Source: Heterodera schachtii (taxonomy: Eukaryota > Nematoda > Chromadorea > Rhabditida > Heteroderidae). From it: 64,000 nucleotides of DNA. The translations under genes were made by a program, and so were the position numbers. The number at the start of each line of letters is the position of its first letter. Within the stretch, counting starts at the first letter, position 1. The notes beneath the pieces were generated by a model. It saw nothing but the letters and a program-made list of their open reading frames with translations, was not told the origin of the DNA and searched no databases. The DNA is taken from the NCBI GenBank assembly GCA_023374025.1, contig SIJG01000072.1, positions 151,694-215,693 of the forward strand. Reading direction: 5' to 3'. Positions 29,638-39,533 of this stretch are shown here, piece after piece.

Positions 29638-30944
29638 ATATGTAATATGTAGAAAAATCCGAAAATATGTAAATAAAAGTCACAACTTTTGTTCGCAAAC
29701 ACAAAAAAGAAAGTGTTTTTCCTACTAATTAGAGCATGGAGAATCCAGGAAAAAAACATGTATTTACATAAAAAAAATGATCCCTATTTATAATTCGCGA
29801 ATGATCAAATCAACAAAAAGTGAGTGATTGGGTGGGTTTATTCATCGGCCATTGCGCGCTTTATCTTTTAACTTTTCCCACAATGAAATCGATGACCAGC
29901 GTCACTTTGTCTCCGTCTTCGTCATAAAATCCATTGTTCAGGTCCATCAATTCCTTAATTTTTAAACAATTTATTAATCGGACTAATTGTTTTTTGCTTC
30001 CACCAACTTCAAATGTAATGAGTTGAAATCCCCATTTGTTCACTTTGTTGTTTAAAATACGTTCAAATTTTCTAGTAAAATCCTTCATTCCGCTCTTTTG
30101 TGAAACAATTCGAAGGGATGCCGAACATTCGCAGCTCCAATTTCCATCTTAATTAAATAAAAATTTTAGATTAATATTTTATAATCACCTTCATTTGGTG
30201 CGGTGCACAAAAGGTAAAAGCCCAAATACTTTGCACTGCCTTCACTGTTCTGTCTTATTTGTGCCCAAATTTTCCATGGCAATCCCTTTCTGTAAATGCC
30301 TTCGCTTAATCGGAAGCTGTTCACTCTCTCTCGCGCAAATTCCGACAAATTCTCAATTTCCATCGAAAGTGTGCCTTCATTTTGATCAGAAATGCGTCCA
30401 TGGCGCGGAAATGCCATTGGGTACTGTCCGGGCGCATTGCGGAGATTCGGGTTGCAGTGGTACTGTAAGACGGCGATCACTTCTTCCATTGTCAGAACGC
30501 AGGAAGATACTGTGTAAAATAAAGAATTAGTTTACGCAATTCTCGATTCGTTAAAGTTGTCAATTTAAGAATAAAAATGTTAAAAAAAAACAAAACATTT
30601 TTTGGTGTCTTTTGGCACAACATGCAAAATCTTCAATTTTTATAAATTCGCATATAAAATATCCAGGCCCATAGCCAGGGGGAAGGGGAGGGGAATCCCC
30701 CCCCCCCCCGAAATGAAAAATTAAAAAATTTCCCAGGAAAATTGGCATTGTTTAAATTTTTTATCAATTTTCTAAATAAAATCTGCTAGAATAATTATTA
30801 AGCGGCATTTATTATCAAATGATTTTACAAATTAACTTAAGAAAAAATTTATCTAACTTTTTACCTTTTCTAATTTTGATTTATTTATTTGTCTATCCCT
30901 TTTCCCTTTAATTAAAAGCGGAGTCACGTAAAAATTTAAAAAAT

Positions 30945-31195
30945 CCAAATTAAACATTCTTAGTATCATTCGATAGCCTCAAAAATCCTATATTAGCCTG
31001 CAAAATTTCAAAAATTTCGTTTTGTTTCAAAAAATTAATGGCCAAAAATGTTTAGAAAATCAACTTTTTTAAATTTTCTGGCCATAACTTTTTTGAAACA
31101 AAACGAAATTTTTTTTGAAATTTTGCAGGCTAATAGAGGATTCTTAGGGCTATCGAATGATACTAAGAATGTTTAATTTGGATGCTTCTTGAAAA
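30945..31195. mobile_element. Foldback element replacing BACK exons
   Basis: Inverted arms: 'ccaaattaaacattcttagt', 'attcgatagcc', 'cctgcaaaatttcaaa' on the left and their reverse complements on the right ('tactaagaatgtttaatttgg', 'ggctatcgaatg', 'tttgcaggctaatagagg'). It is closely related to the arms of the larger element at 38100-38865. Confidence 0.75.
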
Positions 31196-31680
31196 AGTTA
31201 TGGTGCACTAACTTGCAAAATATTTTTACACAATAAAACCTAGGGGTGCTCTGTCCACCCGACTTCGAGTCAAGTCGGCGGTCCTAATCCTCCTAATCCC
31301 AATTAATAATTTTTACAGCTTACATCACTTTGAATGCTTCTGCTTCAACATCGCTCACCTCAATTACGCGAGGACAGTCGGCAGAGGCTAAAAATATGAA
31401 AAATTTTAAAAAATTTCCGATTTTTTTACATTTGGCCATTGCGTTTTTATCATCAAAACGGAACATCGACTCAAACACATCAGAAGCGAACTTCATCACG
31501 TATTTGTGTGCTTTCAAAAGCTAAATAAACTCGAATAGAAATTAAAGGAAATATCAAATTGGAGTTTTAAACCAAAGGGTTCACATATAAATTTGAAAAG
31601 CCTCATTTCAGCGGCAATCATCTAGATTATTGGTCCCGAAAATTTTTCTTTAAATTTTTTCCTGAAAATTCTTATAACAC

Positions 31681-32001
31681 GTCTCTAGGGATATTTTGAG
31701 GCGCTGAGCATGAATCCAGCCTCCATTTCGACCAATTTCGAATCCCGAACCCGAGTTCGAACAAAGTCGAAAATTAGAATTTTTGGATTTCGATTTTAGT
31801 CTAAAATTGGTTTAAACGATTTTATTAAGCAGTGATGAGTATCGGAAATGACTTTCAGTTTGTTTTCATGTGTTTAAACAAAGTTTGAACCAATTCTAAA
31901 ATTTGAATTTACGACTTTTTGTTCGATTTGGGTCCGAGATTCGGAATTGGGCGAAATGGGGGCCGGATTCGTGCTCAGCGCCTCAAAACACCCCTGGAAA
32001 C
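31681..32001. mobile_element. Foldback element in intron 1 of copy B
   Basis: Imperfect arms of ~100 bp: 'ttgaggcgctgagcatgaat', 'ccatttcgaccaatttcga', 'acccgagttcgaac' and, inverted, 'gttcgatttgggtcc', 'gaattgggcgaaatggggg', 'gtgctcagcgcctcaaaa'. Confidence 0.75.
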
Positions 32002-32117
32002 ATGTTTTCATGATTTTTGAAATCTAAAAAAATTCTCGAAAAATGTTCGAATTTGGGTTCTGGATTCGAAAGATTGCCATTTCAGCTGCCAAAAAGTTCT
32101 CATTATATTTTTTTTCG

Positions 32118-32533
32118 TAATAGTGAAGCTTGTGCCCCCCCCCCCCTTTAAAGCCGTGAAAACACTTTTATCGGGTTTTGAGGCTCGCTTATCACGAATA
32201 TGACATTCTTTCGACCAATTTCGAAACCCGGACCCGAGTTCGAACAAAAAGTCGAAAAGTCAACAGATTTTTGTTCACTTTGTAAATACACAAAAACAAC
32301 TGAATATCATCACTGCTTCAGTAAAAGGTCATTTAAACCATTCTTAGACTAAAAATGGAAATGAAATTTTGACCTTTCGTTCGAATTCGGGTCAGGGTTC
32401 GAAATTGGTCGAAAAGAATGTCTATTCGTGATCAGCGTCCCTCAAAACCCGATAAAAGTGTTTTCACGGCTTTTTAGAAGAAAATATTTTTATTCCAAAA
32501 AGGGGGGGGGGGTGGGCACCAGCTTCACTATTA
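32118..32533. mobile_element. Foldback element with C/G-run shoulders
   Basis: Ends TAATAGTGAAGC and GCTTCACTATTA. The next segments (a run of C's then 'gtgaaaacacttttatcggg' and, inverted, 'cccgataaaagtgttttcac' then a run of G's) continue the pairing, followed by the 'ttcgaccaatttcgaaaccc' family block. Confidence 0.8.
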
Positions 32534-32699
32534 CTAATGTTTTTTATTCATAACCCTGGATTAATCAACTTTTATGGGTTCAACTCACCTCCTTTTCCTT
32601 CCCAACCAAAAAGTGAACGTCCGACCCATCGCCAGTGCTCAACATCAGCTTAAACCGATTCACCAAATTGCTCGACATTTGAAATTTTTAAGAAAAAAA

Positions 32700-33457
32700 T
32701 GGCAACAAAAAATTGCTGAATACGGAAATTATAATAATAAACACACCGTTTCAAAAAACGAGACATGAACCAATAAATAGAGAGTGCAGAGAAAAAACAT
32801 CTCTCTTTTTGGCGTACTATTTCTTTGTCTCTGTTAATAGAGAAAAACTTAATTCACTTCGTGATGTTTATTTTTTTTTTCCCTTCTTTTTTCTACTCAT
32901 TCAAATCGCTTAGCATTTGCTTAGAAAAAGCTTCTTCTCATCGAGAGCTTTCGAATGATACTAAGTTTTGGAACTAAAATTTAACATTTTTAACTTCGAT
33001 TTACAGAGAACGAAAGGAGCGGAGGAAAAGAAGTGAAAGATTTGGTCACCGTTTGCATTTGATTGACACAAAAACAACAGATCTTTTTGTGAAAACTGAA
33101 CTAAAAACTTCCAAATTATGGCAATATGTTGATTTTTTTTGTGTGTGACTTTTATTATTTTTAAATTTTATTGTTAGGGCTTGCAAACATTTATACAAAA
33201 AAATGTCAATTTGTACATAAATATGTAAAAAAAAATCCCGAAAGCTGTAAGAAAAATTCCAAAATATTTAAATATAAAATTTTTTTAATGGTTCTTTTTT
33301 TTGAAAAAAATTCTTCGTAAAGGGTGAAATAGGCACAATACAACAAAAATGACCTAAATAGACATTTTTGTATATTTAAAAATTAATTTTTGGTATCTCC
33401 TTTTTGAAAAAAAAAAATCTATTTTTCGGGGTCGGGGCGGGGTCGGGGGTGCAACCC
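32700..33457. other. Intergenic between duplicated genes, repeat-rich
   Basis: No gene. 33180-33420 is an 'aaatatgtaaaaa'-type hAT-like remnant. Confidence 0.4.
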
Positions 33458-33948
33458 GGTACTAATGCACTTTACCAGACATAAATTTTTTTTTTCTTAA
33501 TTCATGTAAAATAGCTTCCGGGGGTTTTCAGCATCGCTGATTAAGAATCTGGCGTTCATTTCAACTAATCCCGTACACCAGAATCCGAAATCGAACTTTT
33601 GGTCGAACATCGAGAATTTTTCAAAATCCTTCTTTTCAAAAAAAGTTCAACAAGATGCAATAGTGAAAATCAACGAAAATAGAATTCTATGACTTGAAAC
33701 CAAAACTTAAAAAAGACAGATGAAGCTATGGCATTATGTTTGTTGTTCTTCGACTTCTATTCGGCGTTGTAAAACCGATTTTGAAAGATTCTCGATGTTC
33801 GACCAAAAGTTCGATTTCGGGTTCTGGTGTACTTAATTAGTTGAAATGAACGCCAGATTCTTAATCAGCGATGCTGAAAACCCCCGGAAGCTATTTTACA
33901 TGAATTAAGACAAAAAAAAAATTATGTCTGGTAAAGTGCATTAGTACC
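33458..33948. mobile_element. Foldback element with near-perfect arms and 8-bp TSD
   Basis: Termini GGTACTAATGCACTTTACCA and its reverse complement. The arms run ~170 bp each with very few mismatches and are separated by a ~140-bp spacer. The exact 8-mer TGCAACCC flanks both sides (33450-33457, 33949-33956). The high arm identity means a recent element. A transcript would fold into a long hairpin. Confidence 0.92.
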
Positions 33949-34472
33949 TGCAACCCTACTTTGTTCTCAAAAAGTTTTTTGGAAAAAATGCGCCGTGAAA
34001 AAGATTTTTATTGATTATTTCTTCATTTGGAAGAAATTTTCAAAAATGCTGATTTTTGACCCCAAATGATGATTTTTTGTTTGAAAAATGATGATTTTGA
34101 AAATTTCATCTGGCAACCCTGTATATAGCAGAGAAGTTTTTATTATTTTTTCTTAAATATAATACAAAAAACAAATGATACAAAAATGAATTCATTTTTA
34201 ACGCGGCATCACCAACATGAGCTATTATGTATTATTTTTTTGGCAAAAAGTACAATAATAACCTCAATAAATATACAAAAAAAAAAAATTACAAAAATTC
34301 AATTCCAATTTGAATGCATCGGAAAAATGAGTTAAACACATATAATTGATTGCTCCGAGCAAATCTCTTGAAGACAAAAAAATTAACGAAAAAATTTACA
34401 AACAAAAAAAATTTCAAATGAAAATAAAATCCGAAATGTTTTATTTTTTATTTTGCTCCTAAACACAACAAA

Positions 34473-35143
34473 TCACGGCTCTTCACACCACAATGATGGC
34501 AAGCAGGACTTGGCGAGTAATTGGCGCGCCCGTGCCTCGGGCACTCCCGGCGCCGCCGTCGCTGAGTTTGCAGCGGCCATCGGCGCCGTGCCGTACAACA
34601 GGCTGGCGCCGGGAGTGAGCGCCCGTTGGTGCTGATGGTGCAGAAACAAAGGCGTGGAGCCGCCGACGGAAGAGGAGGAGGACAACTGTTGCTGCTGCTG
34701 GTAGTGTTGCAAGTGTGCCAATGTCCTGCTATATATGTATAAATATATTGTTGAACATCTACATAGGATTATTGCGGTGCCATGGCAAAAGTTAAGCTAC
34801 GATCAGTTATGTCCTAATTTTCGATTTAAGCTTCGCGAACAATTCTGGGCTTTTCCGTTTGGGAGTCTTATCTTCGAATTAATTCATCAACTAATTGCTG
34901 TTCAGAGCGCTCTTTGTTGATTTTTTTACATTTGAATTGTCCCAAAGGGACAATCACCCACTGACCCCGCTAATGCTATTGTTTTTCTCCCATGCAAAAG
35001 TTTATTGATAAAAAAAATCAATAAAGGCCCCATATGCTGCAGGTATTATTAGTAAGGTTTCTGTCGTTGTTGTTGCTGGTGTTGTTGTTCATCAAAATGC
35101 CACCACCGCAGCCGATTGCCGGCACATTCGAAAGTGGCATTTC
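34473..35143 (-). pseudogene. Orphan 3' exons of the C2H2 zinc-finger gene (duplicate)
   Basis: The last exon (34721-34473) reads SSSSSVGGSTPLFLHHQHQR then ALTPGASLLYGTAPMAAANS and ends LWCEEP-stop. It is nearly identical to the exon of the full gene ending at 39534. A piece of the preceding exon survives at 35143-35030 (MPLSNVPAIGCGGGILMNNN). All zinc-finger exons are missing, so this is a truncated duplicate. The breakpoint coincides with a repeat related to the hAT element at 52707-53120. Confidence 0.85.
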
Positions 35144-35484
35144 ATTTTTGTGACTTTTTTTTGACTTTTTTACACTTTTTGGGATTTTATGACTTTTTTG
35201 AGTTTTTGCGATTTTTTTCGTGATTTTTTTGACTTTTTGAGGCAAAATTTGAATTTAGCGAAGAAAATGCCGAAAACACAAAGAAAATACCGAAAAATAA
35301 AATTTCAATCGATAATAAGGCAATGAAACCTGGACGAATGGGATTTTTTAACTTCCGACTAATTTTTATGACGTTTTTGCATTTTTTTTGATTTTTATTT
35401 TTTTTTGTGACTTTTTGGCGATTTTTTATGAATTTTTAGTCGATTTTTTGAATATTTTTAGTGACTTAAATTCCCAGCCCTACT
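35143..35484. mobile_element. hAT-like element related to the one at 52.7 kb
   Basis: The sequence from 35143 is, in reverse complement, close to 52860-53000 ('caaaaagtcaaaaaaatcac', 'aaaaactcaaaaaagtcata'). It ends at 35484 with AAATTCCCAGCCCTA, the same terminus as that element. The left terminus is not clean. Confidence 0.7.
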
Positions 35485-35599
35485 TATGGCGAATTTTCAA
35501 GATTTTTTTTTGCATTTTTCCATGATTGTTTGACGTATTTATAGGTTTTTCGTGAATTTTTGACGGTTTTTTGGGGATTTTTCGTGGTATAAATTCCCA

Positions 35600-35911
35600 T
35601 CTCTGATGATCACGGCACAAATGAATTTTATCGGTTATTTTGCTTTTGCAGATAAAAAATTTTTCAAGATTTTCGGCAGTAAAGCTCATCCTGTTGTCTG
35701 CCAAAATATTCTTATAAATTGAAAACGAACGTTCCACTTCGCAGGATTGAATTGGAGCATATTTGAATTTTGAAATTACATCGGGTAGAAATATCTTTAT
35801 TGAAAAAAATGATTTTAGGGGTACACCTTCAAAAAATTTTTTTAATTTTTCACAAGAAAATAAATTCTCAACAAATTTAGGAAAAAATGCTAAAAAGTCC
35901 AAAATATGCAC
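35600..35911 (-). pseudogene. hAT transposase C-terminal (dimerisation) domain relic
   Basis: An open minus-strand stretch contains the conserved hAT C-terminal motif: KYAPIQSCEVERSFS, then IYKNILADNRMSFTAENLEK and FFICKSK. The pattern (S/C)xEVERxFS...L...R..L...NLE is diagnostic of the hATC dimerisation domain near the end of hAT transposases. Catalytic Asp/Glu regions upstream are not present. The right flank (36030-36060, TTTTTGCAGCCCTA) looks like a hAT terminus. This is the only hAT protein trace in the window, and it links the many 8-bp-TSD elements to that superfamily. Confidence 0.8.
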
Positions 35912-36222
35912 AAAAGCTAAATATGCACAAAAATCTCAGAATATGCAAATAAAAGTCCCGACTTTTATACGCAAACACAAAAAAGAAAGTGTTTTTCCTA
36001 CTATTCAAAGCATGGAGAAGTCAGGAAAAAATATGCATTTGCATGTTTTTTGCAGCCCTATCAATAATGCTTTGGCTTAATTTTGTTGCTTTATAAATAA
36101 AATTTTGTCATTTTACACTCTCCTAAATTTGAAACTTTTTAGTGCCTCAAGTAAACTTTGCTTCAATTTTATTGTATATAATTTGCAAATGATAACAAAA
36201 ATTGGGTGATTGTTGGGTGGGC

Positions 36223-39209
36223 TTATTCATCAGGCAATTTGCGCTTTGTCCCTTTTTCTTCTTCCACAGTAAAATCAATGGCCAGCGTCACTTTGTCCGT
36301 TTTACTGTCATAAAATCCTTTGGTATCCATCAATTCCTTAATTTTTACTGTTTATTAAGCGAATAAATGGTGTTTTGCTCCCTCTCACTGTAAATGTGAT
36401 GAGATGACATCCCCAACTGTTCGATTCGTTGTTAAAAACATGGTCATATTTTCCCGTCAAATCCTTCGTTCCTTTCTTTTGTGAAACAATTCGAAAAGTG
36501 ATAGAACATTTGCAGCTCCAATCTCCATCTTAATTAAATAAAAATCTATTTGATTTAGCATTTTAAAATTTACTTTCTTTTGGAGCGGTGCAGAAAAGGT
36601 AAAAGCCAAGCCATTTCTCCGTGCTGTTTTCTTTCGTTTTTATTTGTGCCCAAATTTTCCACGGCAATCCTTTTATGTACATGCATTTGCTGTAACGATT
36701 GCTGTTCACTCTCTCTCGCGCAAATTCCGAAAATTTCTCAATTTCCATCGAAAGTGTGCCTTCTTTCTGATCGGAAATGCGTCCATGGCACGGAAATGCC
36801 ATTGGGTATTGTCCGGGCACACCGCGGAGATCCGGGTGGCAATGATATTGGAAGACGCCGATCACTTCTTCCACTGTCAGAAGGCAGGAGGATACTGTAG
36901 GAAAAATGAAATAAAAAACATACATTTTTGGTGAATTTACTAGAATTTAATAAGAAATCTTTTGGCAAAACGTGCTGGACAACCTTTAGAAATTCGCACA
37001 TAAATTCTTTTAAAGACCCAAAATTGACAAATTAGTAACCAAAATCTGTACAATAACAAAAAATCAAAAATTTTACAAAGCGGTACGTTTTTACTTTTTT
37101 AAAAATTTTATTCAATTATTTGTCAATCCTTTAATTAAAAAGTGATGGTCACGTTATAAAATTTAAAAAACTTGAAGGTGGGGGGGGGGGGAAGGGGTGT
37201 TAAGAGCATTAATTAATACAAAAAACTACCAATATTTAGCGAAAATTCCCTTTTTGTGATCAGTGGGAAACGAATTCTGAACAGTGCTGGGCCAAGCGCA
37301 GAACGACGATTTTGAGCAGAACATTCGGTGCCATTTTGACGGCACTTTTCGTCGGCCCAACGGATTGCCTGAAAAAACAAATGAAATTATTATTTAATAT
37401 AATTTAAATGTTAATTAGTACAGCATTCCAAATGGTGAGTTCGTCGTCGATTTTCAATTGGTCACGTCCGAAAATTTCGTACAACAAATTTTGATCAATT
37501 TGTAAAAATTCCTCTGATTCAAATAAAGTTTCGGCATTTTGGTCAATGTAATCCAAGCAGCGACGAGATAAGTCCTTAAAATAAAGTAATATAATTAAAT
37601 AATTTACATTTATTTTTGAACATTTTCGTTGAGAAGGCGAGCTTCGACAAAGGCAAGGAAAACATTTGACAATTCGTTAATCGGAAAATCCAATAAAGCT
37701 TTGACGAGTAGAGAAACGTTATATTTATTGGCTAATTTAAAAAATTAAATGATTATAACTTTTTAAATATTTCCACCGGCGTAAAGCACTGCCATGGCAT
37801 TTTGTCCATTCAATTCACTCAAATCTTCCGCATAAATGAAGCTCAACATCACTTTGAATGCTTCTGCTTCAACATCGGTCACCTCAATTACGCTGAGGAC
37901 AGTCGGCAGAGGCTAAAAATATTAAAAATGAATTTTTTTTTTTTTCATTATTTTTTTTTAAAATATTTGGTGTTTTTACTTTTAGTCTTTGAGTTTTTGT
38001 CATCAAAACGGAACATCGACCCAAACACATCAGAAGCGAAAATCATCACGCATTTGTGTGCTTTAAAAAGCTAAAAAAAAACTCGAATAGAAATGGAACG
38101 GTGCTATGTCGTTATATAAAACCATCAAAAGGGCGTTATATAAAAAACCATCAAATGAAAATTTCCAACAAAAAACTGTACATAACTTTTGTCTAAAATA
38201 AACCAAATTAAACATTCTTGGTATTATTCGATAGCCCTAACATTTCTCTATTAGCTCACCTAAATCTCAAAAAATTTGGCCAATTTTGAGCAAAGTTATG
38301 GCCAAGAGTACCCAAGGAACCTGGTTTTCAAATATTTTTGGCTATAACTTTTTTGAATCCTAATGAAATTTTTTTTAATTTTGCAGGCTAATAGAGGAAA
38401 CATAAGGCTAGCGAATGGTATCAAGATTAATTTATTTTGTTCGTTCTAATAATGTTTTGGTCAGAATTTTTGATCATCAAAATTATTTTATGCCAAATGA
38501 AAAAATTTACGTTATAAATGGTTAAGATTTTCTGATCTCTTGATATCATTCTATAGCCCTAATTGTTCTCTATTAAATTACCTATGTTTAAAAAAATTTC
38601 GTCGTTTCAAAAAAGTTATAACCGAAAAATGTCTGAAAAACTGGTTCATTGACTACTTTTGGCCATAACTTTGCTCAAACTTGGCCAAATTTATTGAAAC
38701 TTAGGTGAGCTAATAGAGAAATGTTAGGGCTATCGAATAATACCAAGAATGTTTAATTTGGTTGACAGTGACAAAAGTTATGGGCAGTTTGTTGTTGGAA
38801 ATTTCCATTTGATGGTTTTTTATATAACGCCCTTTTTGATGGTTTTTATATAACGACTCAGCACCAATGGATCTAGGTAGTTCAAAAATTAAAAAAAATG
38901 AGAATAAGGATTCAATTAAAATTATAAACATTTTCCCTGGCAGCGAAATCGACACCGTCTGACCCTCATTTTACTAAAATTTGACCCGAAAATGGCAAAA
39001 AATTTGGTACTTTTTTTTTGGCAAAAAACGACTACAAATCCCTACGTTTCCTCCGTGTGCTGAAATTTTTAGAACGGAACCCTGGATTAATCAACTTTTG
39101 TGGGTTCATTCAACTCACCTCCTTTTCCTTTCCCAACCAAAAAGTGAACGTCCGACCCATCGCCAGTGCTCAACATCAGCTTAAACCGATTCACCAAATT
39201 GCTCGACAT
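36223..39209 (-). CDS. BTB-BACK-MATH protein, copy C (two apparent frameshifts)
   Basis: All exons are present. BTB: 39209 (MSSNLVNRFKLMLSTGDGSD), 38070-37985 (LLKAHKCVMIFASDVFGSMF) and 37912-37790 (DVEAEAFKVMLSFIYAEDLS). BACK: ~37735-37625 (KYN.. ARLLNEN), 37570-37430 (RRCLDYIDQNAETLFESEEF, ELTIWNA) and 37370-37235 (RWADEKCRQNGTECSAQNRR). MATH: 36900-36570 (LSMEIEKFSEFARERVNSNR, KGLPWKIWAQI, KWLGFYLFCTAP), ~36530-36400 (CKCSITFRIVSQKKG, SWGCHLITFT) and 36350-36223 (DTKGFYDSKTDKVTLAIDFT, ending KRKLPDE). BTB-BACK proteins bind Cul3; a C-terminal MATH domain would present substrate. Compared with copy B, one extra base sits in exon 1 (39129-39131 T run) and one in exon 3 (~37894), each shifting the frame. 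It is either a young pseudogene or has consensus errors. Intron 1 carries a foldback element. Confidence 0.75.
38100..38865. mobile_element. Long foldback element in intron of BTB copy C
   Basis: Termini GGTGCTATGTCGTTATATAA and TTATATAACGACTCAGCACC. The arms (~190 bp) contain 'aaccatcaaaagggcgttat', 'ttattcgatagccctaacat', 'tctctattagctcacctaa' and their inverted copies. The flanking 8-mers AATGGAAC and AATGGATC match at 7 of 8. Paralogous introns in the fragment at 26 kb and in copy B lack it, so it inserted after those copies separated. Confidence 0.85.
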
Positions 39210-39533
39210 TTGAATTTTTTAAGAAAAAATGGCAATAAAAATTGCTGAATATGGAAATTATAATAATAAATGAGGTAAAATCTCTTTTCTTCCAAAAAAG
39301 AAAGGAATTGGTAATGGAAAACTAAAATTTAACATTTTTAACTTCGATTTACAGAGAACGAAAGGGGAGGAGGGGAATAATTTTAACCGTTAAGGTATGG
39401 AGAAAAAGTTACGCTTCTATTGCACTTTGAGTTCAATCAATCACATTTTATGAGTTTTGGATTTTAATGACGTAAAATGTGAATTAAAGAGGCTTAATGA
39501 TCTGATTACACTTTTGCTCCTAAACACAACAAA

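Larger units (their letters stand above)
28208..29786. mobile_element. Outer hAT-like element, interrupted by a second hAT
   Basis: The ends TAGGGATCATTTTTTTATGT and ACATAAAAAAAATGATCCCT A are inverted repeats. The body is 'atatgtacaaaaat'-rich. The homologous site in duplication copy 2 (36170-36195) has no element, so it inserted after the duplication, or was lost there. I could not identify a clean 8-bp duplication at the outer ends. Confidence 0.75.
29861..32678 (-). pseudogene. BTB-BACK-MATH gene, copy B, with BTB/BACK exons deleted
   Basis: Exon 1 (32678-32590, MSSNLVNRFKLMLSTGDGSD then VHFLVGKEKE, GTGAGT donor) and exon 2 (31517-31420, LLKAHKYVMKFASDVFESMF) are intact. The start of exon 3 (PRVIEVSDVEAEAFKVM) also survives, but it breaks off at ~31320. 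The rest of BTB and all BACK exons are replaced by a foldback element at ~30945-31195. The MATH part is still there: 30490-30170 (LSMEIENLSEFARERVNS, KGLPWKIWAQI, KYLGFYLLCTAP) and 30110-29861 (CSASLRIVSQKSG, MKDFTRKFERILNN, KWGFQLITFEVG, DLNNGFYDEDGDKVTLVIDF). The final residues differ from copy C, ending early at VKR. As it stands it cannot make the full protein. A short MATH-only product is conceivable but has no obvious promoter. Confidence 0.75.
28075..35143 (-). repeat. Segmental duplication, copy 1 (decayed)
   Basis: Contains, in order on the minus strand, the 3' exons of the zinc-finger gene, a BTB-BACK-MATH copy and a downstream flank. The order and orientation match 36066-40115. The 3' edge is shared ('ttaattttgttgctttataa' at both 28080 and 36077). 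The 5' edge stops at 35143 inside the zinc-finger coding sequence, where a hAT-like repeat begins. This copy is ~3 kb longer because of nested hAT and foldback insertions. Confidence 0.8.

Noticed and set aside
35143..35245. Lys-rich reading joined to the zinc-finger duplicate
   Set aside because: The residues come from the inserted 'aaaaagtca' repeat, not from the gene.
36563..36934. Plus-strand frames opposite MATH exons of BTB copy C (and similarly at 30195-30530, 50717-51051, 55241-55754)
   Set aside because: Shadows of the MATH exons; the same antisense pattern appears at every MATH exon.
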